Shown piece after piece: positions 1-15,000 of a stretch of DNA of 64,000 nt (position 1 is its first letter; each line of letters starts with the position of its first letter). Location: positions 2,932,001 to 2,996,000 of the forward strand of contig WPIO01000047.1 of NCBI GenBank assembly GCA_009760855.2, in the 5' to 3' direction. The notes beneath the pieces were generated by a model that was not told the origin of the DNA, made no database searches, and saw only the letters and a list, made by a program, of their open reading frames with translations. This DNA is from Cristatella mucedo (lineage: Eukaryota > Bryozoa > Phylactolaemata > Cristatellidae). Both the position numbers and the translations under genes were made by a program.

Positions 1-3000
1 ACGTAAGGGTTAGTAGAAGGAAAGATGAGTCATACCGACATGACTCCCTTCAACCTTCAGTGAGTTTTGGCGGCAAATCGGGCTTGGTTTCGTGCTAGTT
101 TGCTGCGACAGGGGTTGGACCTCGGCATTACATTAAAGGTATTATTGACCAGTACCTTCAGCTGGTCAATGAAGTTGATTGCAAAGTGCAAGCACTGCAT
201 AGGGATTCATATATTTGGCAGTGAGATGAATACTCAAAGCACACTATCAAGTCAGTAAAGGACTTTTTATGTCTTATGTGGTAGGGATGCAGTTGCCCAA
301 CTATTCGTTGGGTATGAAATTCATTGAACATTTACAGGACGACATCGCGCCTGGCGGCTGAGGGAGTGTTCAGCCTGCATCGGCAGCTGTCCTTTTTCTT
401 AAAATTCAAGCTCTGTTGAATGCTGCAGCAAGGAGACAATGCGGAGCTTGTGGCCTGTATGCCTGGGCAAAATAAAGGTCATATAGAATCATAGTGGGTC
501 GGTGGCATACATACCAACTTCATGTGTTTGAATTTGTATGCTGCCAATATATATTTTTGCATGCTCTGCCCAACTGTAATATGCCTAGCATTATATGCCT
601 TGCATCACTGAAAATTCTCTTATTACCCAAGCGGATGAGCAGCGGCCGCAGCCTGCACTGTGAGGAGTTCTTGTGTTTGAGTGTAGAACATAGTGACAGT
701 AGTACAAGCAATTTCAAATGCAGAGCTACCAAACGCTATTTGCCGAGGGACTTCGAGCCGAAGAGATAGGTCTTGTGCCCCTTGCCAATGCTGCATCTAC
801 CATTTTGGACCCTGTTGGTTACAATGTTAATGCATGGTGCCAATTAACTGAATTGTACATGCCGTTGACTCATTGCAAAATGTATCTGCTATTGTAGTGC
901 TACTCGTGCTGCAAGATTTACAGCAGATGGCCATCGTATCCTATCGTGCAGCGATGATGCGACCGTCCGGGTATGGGACTTAGCAACTGAAGCTGAGATG
1001 TGCAGGTATTCAGAGCACAAGGTACGTTGCTTGGCTCATGCGCTGTGAGGTAATGCTGCACGTTGGCTGAACTGCTGCACCAGTTTCAGCCTCCTCAGGT
1101 TTTCTGAGTACAATAAATTGGTTGTTTCATTCATAAGCTTAAAGACCTTAGCAACAGAAGCTTTTGCACTGTAGGTCTTAGACTGCTCCGACTTAGCTGT
1201 GCTTCTTACTTTCTCTTTGTTGCATGAGATGAAGTCTCTTGGCTACCGAATGCTGCTTGGGCTTTGATTGTCCTTTAGAAAACTCTGGTGTAACTAACTT
1301 AGTCTTTGTACAGTTACAGATAGAGATATATTACATTACAGCGTGATGTAGAAGTGATCATGGTGCCATCGTTTTATTGTTTTTTGTTGTTTCTCTTCTG
1401 TATGACTTTGGATGTCAATGAGTTGCATCTTGATTTTGTTTCTGTATCTCTGTATCTACTGTAAGCACATTGTTTGTCTCTTGACCACTTCTGGTGCCAT
1501 TGTGCCGTAGTGAAAAGAGTCACAATGTTTGGTATGAACTCACACTGATAGATAAACATGCAGATTCTTTAAAAAAGATGCCATGAGATCATCACTCAAA
1601 ATGCATACTTTGGTTGCTATGGTACTGCATGTAATGTACAAAATGATCTTAGGGGAATTATTGTATTTTATGCTGATCAACCTGTTTGTTGGGATGGTTG
1701 TTAAGCCATTTGCTTTTGGTGCCGACAGCATACATCAATCTCCTTAAACGACCAGAACTGTCCTTTCTGTTATAGATGGAAGAGCATTATGTCTGGTCGG
1801 CTATTGTTTTAGTCATAGTTTTAGTCATTTGTTCATATTGAAAGCTGTGAATTCCATGAGAGGACATCTTTGTAGACTAGAGCTGACAAGCTCTGCTGAG
1901 AGGCAGCTTTCACATTTAAGTGACTGGTTTTCGGCAGTGCTAAGTTTTCATGATATGATGTTTGCAGCTCTAGGATTAATTCATCCAGAATTCATTCACC
2001 ACATATTATTAACATCTTTTATTGCAAAAAGAGCAGCATGATATAACCGATATAAAGATATAACCCTTGCTTGGCTTTGAGCTATATTTGGTCTCAAACA
2101 AAGAGATGTTCTAGATGGCTGCATCCACTGCCATTGTCTGGCTAGCCATGTGAAGCTGTGCAGTACCAATGACTGTATCCTCTGTAATCCTGACATTGGT
2201 AGCTTTATCGGTAGCGGTCAAGCCTCAATAGGAAATAACATCATTATGTACGCTATATTTCTGACAACAGACTCGAGTTTAGGAGCTGCTGTAATGTTTA
2301 GCACCATTGTAGATCCGTGCCGGCGATTAGACAGCTGCATCGGCACTCACTTGCTTTGTCATTGACATGAAACAATAAAAGCAAACAGTGGTTATATCCT
2401 TGCACAAAACATCTCATAAGCCGTTGGTTGATTTCTGAAAGTTCTCCGAAAAAAAGAAATATATAGAGAAAAATTAGGAAAACATCGCCAAAATTGGGAT
2501 GACTGCATTTAAAATAATTAAATTCTTATAATGGAGTCTTTAGTCTGAAATATAGCTCACATAACGATGTTATTTCTTGTTGAAGCTTGAGCGATACCGA
2601 TAAAGTTACCGATGCCAGAACTGGCTTAAAGAGTCATCGGGACCGTACCACTACATATAGCTAGGTGGACAATAAAATACCAAAGCAATTCAGCCACCTA
2701 TAACTCAAATTAGTTATTTAAAAAATCCATCTCATTGATTGCGACTATTAAGTGTAGTTTAAAGCCAAGCAGTGGTTATATCTTTATATCGGTTACCGTA
2801 GCTCACTGCTTGCCTCGTGACTGAAAGTCTGACTTTCTTGCTTTAATTAGTAGGGATATCATGCTTAACTTTTTGCAATACAGAATGTTTGATGAAATCA
2901 TTATTGATAAATTAATTTTTGGTGAATGGCTTTTTTATTTAATTTTGGTGAATTAATATTTAATTAACTTGTCTCTCCTCGTTGTCTGCTGTTCTGGGCT

Positions 3001-6000
3001 GTCTTGGTTGAACATTCAGTATTTAGCCATTCAAGGCTTCAGCGCCCTATGGGCTCTGCTAGTGCTTTGTTTGTCGTAGTCGAGTTGCATCTCAGGTTGC
3101 GGTCCAATGAAAGAGCTGAAGCCGATGTTTGTTTTCAGGAATCGACCTTAGACTAAAACGTCTAATGTTTATAGCCTGCTTTACACTGCAGTGGTAGCTA
3201 ATTGGTGTTCATTGCTGTGTTTAAAAACACTGGTTTGAATATAAAATAACCAAGCCTTAACATTAGGTGCTTGGTTTTTGCTTATTCCGTCATTGCTCTT
3301 AATAATAATAATAATAATAATAATAATGCACTTGATAAAGCGCCCTCAGAGAACTTAATCTCTCTCTAGGCGTTTTGCATTTGCTGGAAAGGGAAATGCA
3401 ATTGAATGATGAGTAAAATCATGTCTTAAGTGTGCTTCTGCTAAGTTGTCTTGGTTATCCTTCTTTGTTTCTCAGGCTGCAGCCTGATAGCTCCTAGAAC
3501 TTGTGCATGCTTGTTATTTTTTTATATGTAAACAGTGCACTTTCTTTGTGCACTCGTTCGTGATGGGTGCAATGCATTTATGACATCCTGGTTAGCAAGT
3601 ACTTTGATACCTTCGTTTGCCACCACTTGTTCGCATGCTTGAATTCTCTATTAAATAGCTTGAAGTCCTAATCGCTCGAATCTAGTATATCATCTTTGAG
3701 GTTTCCGGACTTTTTGGTTTAATAATAGTTTATTGAATGAGTTACTTCATTTGATGTTTGTGGGTTCACTAGAGCTTCGTTCTCATCACGAATGACGATG
3801 ACTTTCTGAAGAGCTACCCCTGCCACTTCCTTACTGAAATTGGAACTTGTTGGCCATGTTTATGATTCCAATCTTTTTTTATTTTCAGGACTATGTGAGA
3901 TGTGGCGATGTAAGCTGGACAGCAAGCGACATCATACTAAGTGGTGAGGCATGTAATGTGTGTGTGTGTGTGTGTGTGTTTATTTTTTCAAGTAAAGATG
4001 AAGAAGCTGTGTCCGTATTCTAGTTTTTCCCCCTTCCACTTGAAGTGGAATCGTCTTCCAAGTGCAATAAGACAAAGTCGTTGAAAGTAGCATCCTGCTA
4101 CATCTATCTTGAGGCCGTAGGCATTGTGTAAACTTTTATCTCTTTAGCAGGAAGACCCTCAAAGAGCTTATTCTGCAGCAGAGGCCTGCGAATTGTTGGT
4201 AGAGCAACCGCCTGCCATTTTCATCAGTTCATGCCGAGTTGTCTGGGAGCCACGCTTTGTTAATGTCCTGATAAACCTGGAAAAAACATGTGCCAGAATG
4301 CATACATCGCTAGTAGCCAAGTACTATACAGCGCATGCTTTGAAAGAGATTTGTTCTCTGAGAACGCTATACCAATGAAGTCCATGTAAGTATGTGCTAA
4401 AATGCTGCTACCCATTGGATGCAACCATAATGACGGCCATTAAAATATTTAACACTGCCTGGTATCATCACTTGTCTAGAAAAAAATTTGGGTTCGAGAT
4501 GGGTATTGCAATCGCAAGTCATGATGGTGTGTCTTAGTAAGCATCAGCTATCCGATCAATATTGTACAGTGGATTAGCTGCCTACCGAGCTTATGGTACA
4601 AAAAGGCCAAGATACCAGACTACCAATCAACGATGTCCCGAAATTTATTATAAGTGCGATTTTGGAAACGCCTAGCTTACCTATGCATGCTCTTGTATGG
4701 TGAGTTAGTTGAATTTGATTTTGTGCAGCTAGCTTGATGTGTGAAGCTGTTGCCCTGCTCTCTTTGATACACTAGTCATTAATTATTGCACGGTATTTAA
4801 CTCACTGATATTATAGATCAGATTTCCAATTTTCTATGGGTCTACCAGCTCTTTGTTAGACTATTCTGGTCATCATTGCAGCCATTTGTCCTGCTGATTT
4901 ATGTCTTATCTATATAGCTGATCCGGTGGCTTTCCTTCCTGTTGTCTCTAAAAGCTAACAGAAGCTATCCTCACCCATATATAACTTGATGGCATGTGGC
5001 TTTGGGTTTTATAATATATTTTAGAATTTCCTGCTCGTTTTTCTTATCTCAGTGATAACTTAAACTGTAAGGTGCATCTGGAGGAGCTTTCTTGTATTGC
5101 ATTCAGACTATGGTTTGCCTAATATTCAGCAGTTATCTTTATAAATGCAGTAGCTGTAGTAAGGTATTTATATGTAAGCTATTTGAAATGTAATTGGGTG
5201 CTCGGGTCATGTTAGTAGATCGACAACCTCTTTCCTTGGTCGTATAGTCTCTCAGGGTAAATCCATTCAACAAGGAGTATAAAAAAGGCTAGTGTTGGTG
5301 AAATGGGTATTGCTTGGATATGGCTATAATGTACAGCGTTGTCACACGGAAGGTTTATGGGCTGCCTAATCGATAGCCAGCAAATAAGTGAGAAATCTGA
5401 ACCTCATATATCAAAAATAGAATGAGTATGATCTCTGAAACTTTCTACTCAACACGTCAACAGTTGGCATTTACCAACGTAACTCCAAGTCCTACGAGAT
5501 ACTGTCAGGGCTTTCTTAAGTGGGCAGCCATAGATATTTCCATGATTCACCTATGCTTGCCTTTGCTGTTGTCAGCTGCTTTGATTTTGCTCCATTTCCT
5601 GTATATCAGACAGACAGTGGTCGTCGTTAGCCTGCTTCTGCACAGCATCTGCATATTTGAAATGTGCAATGATCGTCCTGGGTAGTTGGTTGATCAGACT
5701 GCTGACCCGGCTGAGGGGAGGAACACTGCAGTTATTGTACCATCGGTCTGCTGCTAATGACTGACCAACCAGCCTTCATGCAAAAATAGTTTGCCTTTAA
5801 AGGTAGTATTGTGAGTCGCATTAATGGAGAGGGTAGGTGTGGGATTGGTCATGTCGAAATATAGAAATCAGATTCACACCCTTCATTACTCATGTGCTCT
5901 AGTAGTAAAGTGCTAAAATAGTAAACGCCCCACTTGGTTGTTGTTTTGTAGATAGAGACTTGAGTATGTAGTTTTTTCTTGGGAGTTGAATCCTGACTTC

Positions 6001-9000
6001 CTAAGCCAGATGTTACTGTCACGTCAGATATCTAATGTTGACCCAAAAAGGTATTTTTTCGTGATGCTGCATCGACAGTTGTGTGTACCAAGCTGCCGAC
6101 TTGATTACCTATGAGGTCCTTGTTCCTGTTAGCTACATTTTTATTTCCTTGATTGCCTTTAGCATTACCTAACAAGTTGATCTAAACTGTAGTGCTGCCA
6201 GCTTCACTTGAGTTGATCTGGCGAATCAATTCTCTCTATTAATCAATCTCCACAATCCTCTCTTAGATCCTATTTAGGGAGTTTATGGCAGTCTTGCCAT
6301 GCGTTAAGTTTTTGTAAATGCCGTGTCTGCTGCTGAACAACTATTTCTTTGTACAGGCAAAGCAGCAGCAGTGTTTTGCCATTGCAGTCTGTGCAACTTT
6401 TGGCCAACTGCATTGAATCTCCTAGTCCATCGGTTCTCTTGTTCTTTTCCGTTTATCTAGGCTCATATGACCATTCTGCAAAACTGTATGATGTGCGCAC
6501 TGAGAAGAGTGTGCTGACAGTGAACCACGGTGCGCCTATTGAAGATGTACTCATGTTTCCTACCGGAAGTCTCTTCCTAACTGCAGGTTAGATCCTAATT
6601 TATCTATGACTTTGGCAATGCCTGTTTAGACTTTTCTTCTATGTCTGTTCAGCGTCTTAGTATCCTGCGATGCCCACATATCGCTGAACTGGCTATTGGA
6701 GTTGAAATATTTTGTAAAGGCAAGCGAATAGTTAATGCTAGTGTCAATCGTGTGTTGTGCTTGAAGGTTAGTAAGTATGCCGTGATGTTGTGGCTAGTGG
6801 ATCATTATAGTTACTTTTCCTTTCCTCTCCCCAGCACGCTGCTTTGTGGCTACATTTGTGTTAATGTGGTGCAGTCTGTTGCTGTGCCCCTGGGGGCCCT
6901 TCTTCTGCACTTTTCTTTTGTACAATTCCATTGCTGCTCATGTTCTTATGGTTGTTAAATGGGTTTAGGAAAATTCTTAAAGTTATATTCTGCCCGTAGC
7001 TTGCAATTGGTGATGCTGCTACTCACGTGTGAGTAATATCCATGTATGCCAATGCTTGCAGGTTGAGGTAGTTATTGCACAATAGTGAACGACCTTAACC
7101 TTTTCAACATTGTGGTATCAGATTGTGACCTTAGCTGCACTTATGATTGTAGGTGGTAACAGCATCAAGGTGTGGGATGCACTTTGTGCCGGCAAATTGC
7201 TTGCAGATCTGAACAGCCATTTGAAGACCGTCACCTGTCTCTGCTTCTCAAGTGATCACCAGCGCTTGCTGTCGGGCTCACTAGACAGGTAGCATTGTTC
7301 GATTTTCATGACGACCTGTAGTTGCAGGCTCTTCAGCAGTGTGTGTGCTCCAGGTTGTGTCACCAGGTTGTTGCACAGCTATTATGATGCTTGTTGACGA
7401 GCTGGTTTGGTCTAGCGGTTAACGTGCTCGCCCCAACCAAGGTCTGACCGAGGTCGTGGGCTCGAGCCCCGAGGCATATGTGAAGCGCCTGAATAGAGAT
7501 TAAGTTCTTTTAGGGCGCTATATAAATTAATTATATATTATTTGACCATTAGTCTTGGTATTAAGGGCATACAATGCCAAGGACATCGGTCGCTCTCCTG
7601 TTCTCTATTGCTTAGATGTTAGTAGACTGTTCAAGGATGTATTATTAATACTTTTTTGTCATACGGTAGTGCAGGCATCCTCATATTCTGCTATTTGTCT
7701 GTCTTTCAGAAGTGTTAATTAAGGAAGGGTAGAAGAAAGGGCAAGTGAACCATGCTGGTCTGTTTGAATCCATGCCTATTCTTATTACATGCAGCTTAGT
7801 CTGTGCCACCTCTGTCAAGCAGAGACTCGTGGGTTAGGTCTTGTGTCATTCGAAGTGACAAGCAAAGAGGAATAGTGCCGACCTAGTGACCAGATGCATT
7901 TTAGGCCACATGTATTTTACATTTAGGTACCTTTTAGTTGCCTCTGTTCCCCTAAGGCGTGGCATGACATTAGCTATGCTTGTTCAGGCTCTACAGCTGA
8001 ACTGCATTATTGAATCGATTAATGGGTGAATATTAGTCCAGTTCTCTTATTGCATCATGGGGCTGTTGCAAGCACTTGACATTTCTTGGTTGGTACTTAA
8101 AAGCTGATTACATCGGCATTTGGTATCATTTATGAAGTACTTGCACCAGCTCCCGTGCCCTTGCAATTAAGAAGGTAAGAACGGCGTAGCCACCTGCATG
8201 GTTGTGTAAGTAATGGAGCCCTTGTAACTTTTGCCTCATTTACATTCAATAAAAATTGATAGGGATGAATTTGATAAGTATAAAAGGTTGTCTCGTTGTT
8301 CTTGGGAGTAGAACTGTGACTATCAGCTCCAAATTGCTAACATCTTACCTGCTGATCATTCCGATAGTCTTTTCAATGCTAAGGTATTCTGGCTGTTTTA
8401 GACGTCATAGGAGTCTTCTTCAAGCTTATCGTGCACTTCATATACAATTTCCAGTGTCAGCTATTGGTTTATAATCTGTTCATCATGTATGCACTCTGCT
8501 TGCCAGCCGTCAGAGCTGTAGGTGATGTTGGCTCTTCGTATTGTGACTTAATCCTAGGAATTGGTCCTGCCTCTGCTAAAGCCTTGTCTTTGCAAGATGA
8601 CTCGTCGTCGATGGAATGTATTAAGTCACTTAGTAGCATGGGTAGTCAAAATTAATTAATCAGGGTGAATCCGAATCCCGGCAAGCCGAAAACCTCTTGT
8701 TGAACTTGATGTCTCAAATTAGTTTTGATTGTATAAGTTGATTTAACTGCCTCATTTGTATAGCAGCAGGATAGCCTTAACGGCTCTCACCACCGCCTGC
8801 CGTTGGCAATAAAGGATCGCCCACTGTAGGATTCGGACCCACGACTTCGGTCGTGAAGGGCGAGCATTTTACCTTCTGTGCTATCACAGCCATCGTTTAT
8901 ACATATATATTTTGACTTCACTGTATTGAGGTACTAGTCAATCCCATGTTTGTTCATTGCACTCTGCTTGTTTATCGCTAAGTTTATTCTGCGTTGCAGA

Positions 9001-12000
9001 CACGTTAAAGTCTATGATATTACGAGCTACAACGTTGTCCATACTATGGATTATACAGCTCCTATCCTGAGTCTGGCCATGTCAGTAAGTGTACATATCA
9101 TCTTTAACAAAAGATGGTAATGTTTTACTTCATGCTTTGATGCATGCAACCCATCTCATTCTAGTACACCCCCTTTGCTTGCCAATGTTTGCTATCACCT
9201 CGTGGCAGAACATCGATGAGCCCGAAATATAATCTATCAAATCGCCTACGAATATTGTGGTTTGTTATTGAAAAGTATTAAGATGGAGCCATCTGACTGA
9301 ATACATTTGCCAAGCCAACATTTCTGCAAGATTGGTCTAGCTTACTGCTTCTGCCTATTCCGATGGAGTATTGGCTGAATACTAGCCTTTGACTGGCTAC
9401 CTGCAGCTCCCTCACTACTTGATCGTCGTAGGAAGTGCTTTGACTTGGGAGCTTCTGTCAATCAACTTATAGTCTTTCGAGCTACCTTGTAATAATAATA
9501 ATTTACTTGATAAAGTGCTCTCAGAGAACTTAATCTCTCTCTAGGCACTTTACATTTGCTGTAAAGTGAAATGCAATTGAATGGTAAGTAAAATCATGCT
9601 TGAAAAACTAACGAAATGAATAATATGGTTAGGGGGTGACATGCACAGGGTCAGCATGCAAATGTGGTTAGTGGCAGCATGCACAGTGTCAGCACACATA
9701 AGCACATGAAGGACGAATCACATGGACCCACTAAATGTAGCAGCTCAATCGGTCGAAACACTGGACAGGAAACCCTGAGGTCGTGGGATTACTCCCTGCA
9801 CTAGATGAAACCCCTTGTACGATATTTTGACCAACGGCAGATGGCATATGGTCGCTCTGTATTTGGAATTGATGAAAAACTAGGTACCATTTTGATATCA
9901 TCCTGCATATCTAATTGCTGTTAGCTCTTTGTCTTCTAAACGTATCAGTACATATTCGGAAGTTGCCTGAAGCAACTTTGCTCCTTCAGGCCGGTTTACT
10001 TGGTTGCATAATTTTTTGCCCATTAGCTAACTTTTGATTACTTACATTTGTTATTGCTTGTTTGCCGGTGTTTGTATATTGAGCTTGTTATCTTACCCAT
10101 CATTAACTAAAGGATCTTGTGTCGTCTCTTTGTCCATCATGGCAAAGTTTTTGCATTAGATGAAAACCGTCAAAATTTTGTCAGTGCACACCTATTGGCA
10201 ATATGGTGGAGTGTCTTCAGCATGAGTGGTGTACTTTTGAAAGTCACATTCCTTTACACTAGGTAGCTAAAGAATGCTTTGTATGACTAGCAAGCGATGG
10301 TGTGCCGTGGTGCCTACATTGTTTTTGCTTCCTCCGAGCAATATTCTTGTTTATTTAATGAAATATTTGTAGTTTGGCCGTGAGTCTTAGAACAGAGTCA
10401 GTTTACACTTGCTACAGTTGACATGTTGTTCTTTTTCAGCCAGATGATAAAATTCTCGCAGTCGGCATGTCAGACGGGCTATTGAACATCCAATGCAGGA
10501 AGGAACCCGAGGACAAAGCTAGTATCATTAAGAAGAAAAAGAAGCCTTCTCACCACTACAAGCTGCGTGGTGTTGTCACCCATCAACCTGCTGAGGTAGG
10601 TTGTTCACGAGAAGACATTTCAAGTTCTGTGTGGTTTAGCCAAGTTTTCTAGTAGCCATTATGTGCTCGGTCTATTTGGCAGGACACGCAAGTGATCCAC
10701 CACCGGACTAAGGAAAAACTTGAGCCTTACGACAAGTTCTTTAAGAAATTCGAGTACACCAGAGCTCTTGATTCTGCACTTGAGGTACCACAATATAGCA
10801 TTGCTGGGTGAATGTTGTGAGAATAAGAATTCATTTCCATAGCACCTTAAGAGAACTCATCTCTATTCAGGCGCTTCACATGTGCCTGGGGGCTTGAGCC
10901 CACGACCTTGGCCAGACCTTGATCGGTGTGAGCACCTTAACCGCAGAGGTCCAAGCCAGCTCGGCAGGGGGGAAGTGATTGATGTATTGATTGTAATTGT
11001 TGCTACTGTATTTGTCATGCCATTCCAGTGCCAGCTATTTCAATGAATTGTGCCCTAATGAAAACCACTTTTGGTATAGTCATGTAGGTAGGTATTGTGA
11101 CCTGTTTATATTTCAGTGATCTGCCCACCTAGTCCGGGAACGACTCCTTATGCTCTGTTTAGGTTGATCGGTTTTTGATCGGTTGCTGTAATAAAAGTGC
11201 ATTTGTTAAAGCCCCTCGGAGAACTCAATCTCTCTCTCTCTCCCTAGGTGCTTTACATTTGCTGCAAAGGGAAATGCAATTGAGTGGTGAGTAATATCAT
11301 GCTTGATAAACAAACAACATGGTTAGGGGTGACATGCACAGGGTCAGCATGCAAATGTGGTTAGTGGCAGCATGCACAGTGTCAGCACGCATAAGCACAT
11401 GAAGGACGAATCACAGGGACCCACTAAACGCTGTTCTAAATAAGTGTGTTTTCAAGTTCTTTTAAATGTGGTGAAGTCAGGGGATGTTCTGACGCAGGTC
11501 GTGAGGGAGTTCCAGGCTTTGGGAGCATACGAACGACTTAACACCTGGCGACAGTTGAACCTTATTAAGTTGGCTGCATTTACTCGTACACGCTCAGCCC
11601 AGTGGCAGAGCCAGGATTTTCAGGGGAGGGGAAGCCCTGCCGACTGTGATAACGAGTGGAAATTGCAAGGCTTTTTGAAACCTTAGATCATCATCCTTTA
11701 CCATTGTAGCCATTTCTTTCTCAGCACAATAGCTTAGCGTCCTCGAGGTAGTCTGGACCCGTCGTCGTTCAAAGGTTGTCTTGATTTGATTTAATCTGCT
11801 GAACAGAGGTTCTCTCTTGGCGGTTGAAACAGGCAGTGTCAGAATAAGTTGCACTAGCTTGTACATTAGGTTATAGCCGGCTTCGGCTCGACCGGTCATG
11901 GCCAGTCTATCTGCAAGATCGGGAAGCCTCCCGACATTCTTCGGCGCCTATTCTGAATCTATTTTCTTACGAAAGAAGTGAGGCTGCTGTTTCGAGAGAA

Positions 12001-15000
12001 TCGGCTCGACATCTGGAAAGTATTTTGCAGAATTTTGTTGCAATCTCTAGAAGATTGTCGACATCGAATGCCGGAAACTGTTAGGCGATACAAGCAGTCG
12101 GGCGGAGCATATCCATCAACTGCATGCCAAACTGTAAATCATTAATATGATGTAAATCAAAATAAAATAAATGAATAGAATTTAAGAAAATAAATAAATT
12201 TAAATTTAATTAAATTGTTACTATCTTGTCAATAGCCCCATAGAAGATATTGACATAGAAGAAATTTTTTACTTTATTCGTTCTTCACTCATTGCGACAA
12301 GGCTAACCCGGTCGGGTGCATCTGACCGTCATGTGTCAGGCACCCCAATCTAATGATTCTGACAGAACTTGTGCACCTGTATCTGCAGACCATGTTAGCC
12401 AGGTATTTGCATGTCCGTCAGTGCACTATCGCCCAAGTGCAAGGCTTTGAGGAAATCTGGATCCTTTCTTGCAACGCCAGCGATAACTCCTGCATAATCA
12501 ATAGCAAGTGTTCCATTACTCGTAAGCTGAAGCTGAACTTGAAAGATGACATGTTGAGGAGGCATGTTACCTCTATTCTCTGCTCAGCCTTGCTACCATT
12601 CTCTTTGATGTGCCCAATGACTTCGACAGACGTGGGAACATGGCGATGAAACGATGTCGCCCTAGCCTAAATGTTGATTACTGAGGCTAGGCTAGGCTCA
12701 CCAGTGCGGTCTTTTGAGACAGGCCACGACCTATCTCAACCTTCAGTTTGATAATCAGGTCCTGTACAATCTCCTTTTGCTTAGTGAGCAGTTTGTCGTT
12801 GGGCTTGCAAGATTCCGTTGCTACATTGATAATGTCACTGACCTATTTGACGATAAGCCCGTTGTTGGGGATTCTCTTAATGTAGGCTGCAAGCAAGGCT
12901 AGCTGGAGCTTGTGCACCCAGTAATGCCTTGAGTATGCCAACTTGTTCAGTTTTTTTATCAAGCTTTGAGACCATCAATCTCAATGCTCAGATTGGCCAC
13001 AGCCATGTCTACGAGAATGGGCAGTCGAATAATAACGATTCTTCAGAATATCGACGTAGGTAGTTGACAGACTATCGTTACGATTGTTTTGATTGTTTAC
13101 GTTTGTTTCTCAGGGGCACACTTTCCTCTAATGATGTGGACCTCCTTGTACCTCAAGTCAATGGCCCTCTGCAGCGCCTTGTTCATTTGTGACATCCCGG
13201 CTCGACTATTCTCCAGCCAGGCCTTTCTGTCATGAACGTCACAGATACCACACAAATCACTTCTCACTGAACTGCACTGGCTTGCCATCAATCAACTTAT
13301 AGACTTCTGGGTTTTGTCTCTTACTTTTAAGTTCCTTCATTCTTTTGCCCCAGCCTACCTATCCAAACTACTTCCTGATCTAGCTAGACTGCATGCCATC
13401 CTCTCATCTAATTCATCGTTTAGCCATGCCTATAACTAACCTTAAATCCTGTGGAGGCCATACATTTTCCCATATGGTCCCCAAGCCCGTAACTCACTCC
13501 CGACTGACTTGACCATATCCCAATGAGTAAAAAAAAAAAAGGTTAGCTTATTTGACAGTCCTTTTTGTAGTGGAAAAATAGCCTTGGTGGCTATTACACA
13601 CTAGCTGAGGCTTTATGAGAAGCTGAAAACTCGATTCTCACATCATTTTCTGTGACTTGTGTGATTTGGTCTCTTGTGTGTTTATGCATGCTGACACTGC
13701 ATATTATCACCTGCCAGTATCTTATCCTAAATGGCATGCAGCTTTCACTCATCTTAATAAGATAATCAATCTTTAATGCTCTTTGTTGTGAAGTGCCCTC
13801 AGCATGCCTTTGGCAGACTCGCCGTGCTTTGTTAACGTCAGCGTTGTACAGCAGTGCTAGCCACAGTCGAGTAGGCAGGAGGCAAACAAAAAAGTGTAGC
13901 GAATTAATGAAATCCCACACACTCGTCCTCCTATACGTTATATGCATCAATATCTGTAAAATATTTGCAGATTTTAAGATAACGACTTTTAAGTTTTTAT
14001 TGGTTTACTTGTATTCACTTCTGCTTTTACGGTGCGTAGACAGTCACGTTTGTCCGTAACAATATAATATGTAGATAATCCCATTACTAGATACTTCCAG
14101 GGCTGTTACGACCCGTCAGAGAAAAGCCTATTTTTGTATGTAAAACTTGTGATCTTATGTTTGTCTTGGTACTTAGTGTAAGGATCGTAAGGAAAAGAAA
14201 AAGCAGTCATAATACATCGGGTGTTGCAGTTCTTATCACGTGGAAAGTTTTCAACTTTGACTCAATGAGGCAAAAATTCAAGAATCAAATGCACGAAGTG
14301 ATTGCATTGGGCCTCGTTACGTGAAACTGTTTAACTGCAAATACCCTGTATAATACCCTTTAATGTATATTGTTAAGAGTCTTGAGTCACCTCTAATTAG
14401 TGGTGTCAAACGAAAGATTGACTTAAGCTGTTAATAATAGGTGACGATCAAAACCTGGTTGATCCTGTTTTAATTCGCTGTTCTTTGTGCGCGTGTGATG
14501 GCCAATGCATGATAATAGTACTGATAATGTTGAAAATAATAAGGATGGCATATTTCTTATGGAACCCTAAGAGAGCTCAATCTTTTTTCTGGGCACTTTA
14601 CTTAGGCTTGAAGGAATCTTGGAGGACATGTTGGAAAGTCGCACTGCATTTCTCGTCAGCCAGGTTATGTGATTGCTTTAGTAACGAAGTCGTATATGCT
14701 GGGTGTTATTACGAAAGCAGAATTCCAGCTCATGTTGCATGTGGTATTTGCCTGTTAGTAGTGTTTTATTATTACAATGCTTATTATGGCTTTCCTGTCT
14801 AGCTTCAGTCAATAAATTTTGGATTTGCAGGTTCGAGTACGTACTCGGAATCCTGCAGTGACTGTGGCGGTTTTCCAAGAGCTCATTCGTCGAGAAGGAC
14901 TGCGGCCAGCACTTGCTGGCCGTGATGAGAAGTCTCTCAGTGGAGTTGTCAAGTTTCTGCAGAAGTATGCTGCCCCTTGGATTTCTATGCCTGGCTATTT

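Noticed and set aside
494-769. 91-codon frame as an upstream UTP15 exon
   Set aside because: The translation has no WD40 features; phase and homology instead suggest the previous exon ends at base 2.
7398-7475. Functional tRNA gene
   Set aside because: A- and B-box-like motifs are present but no clean cloverleaf or anticodon arm is seen; the unit recurs with a LINE-like tail, so it is a SINE.
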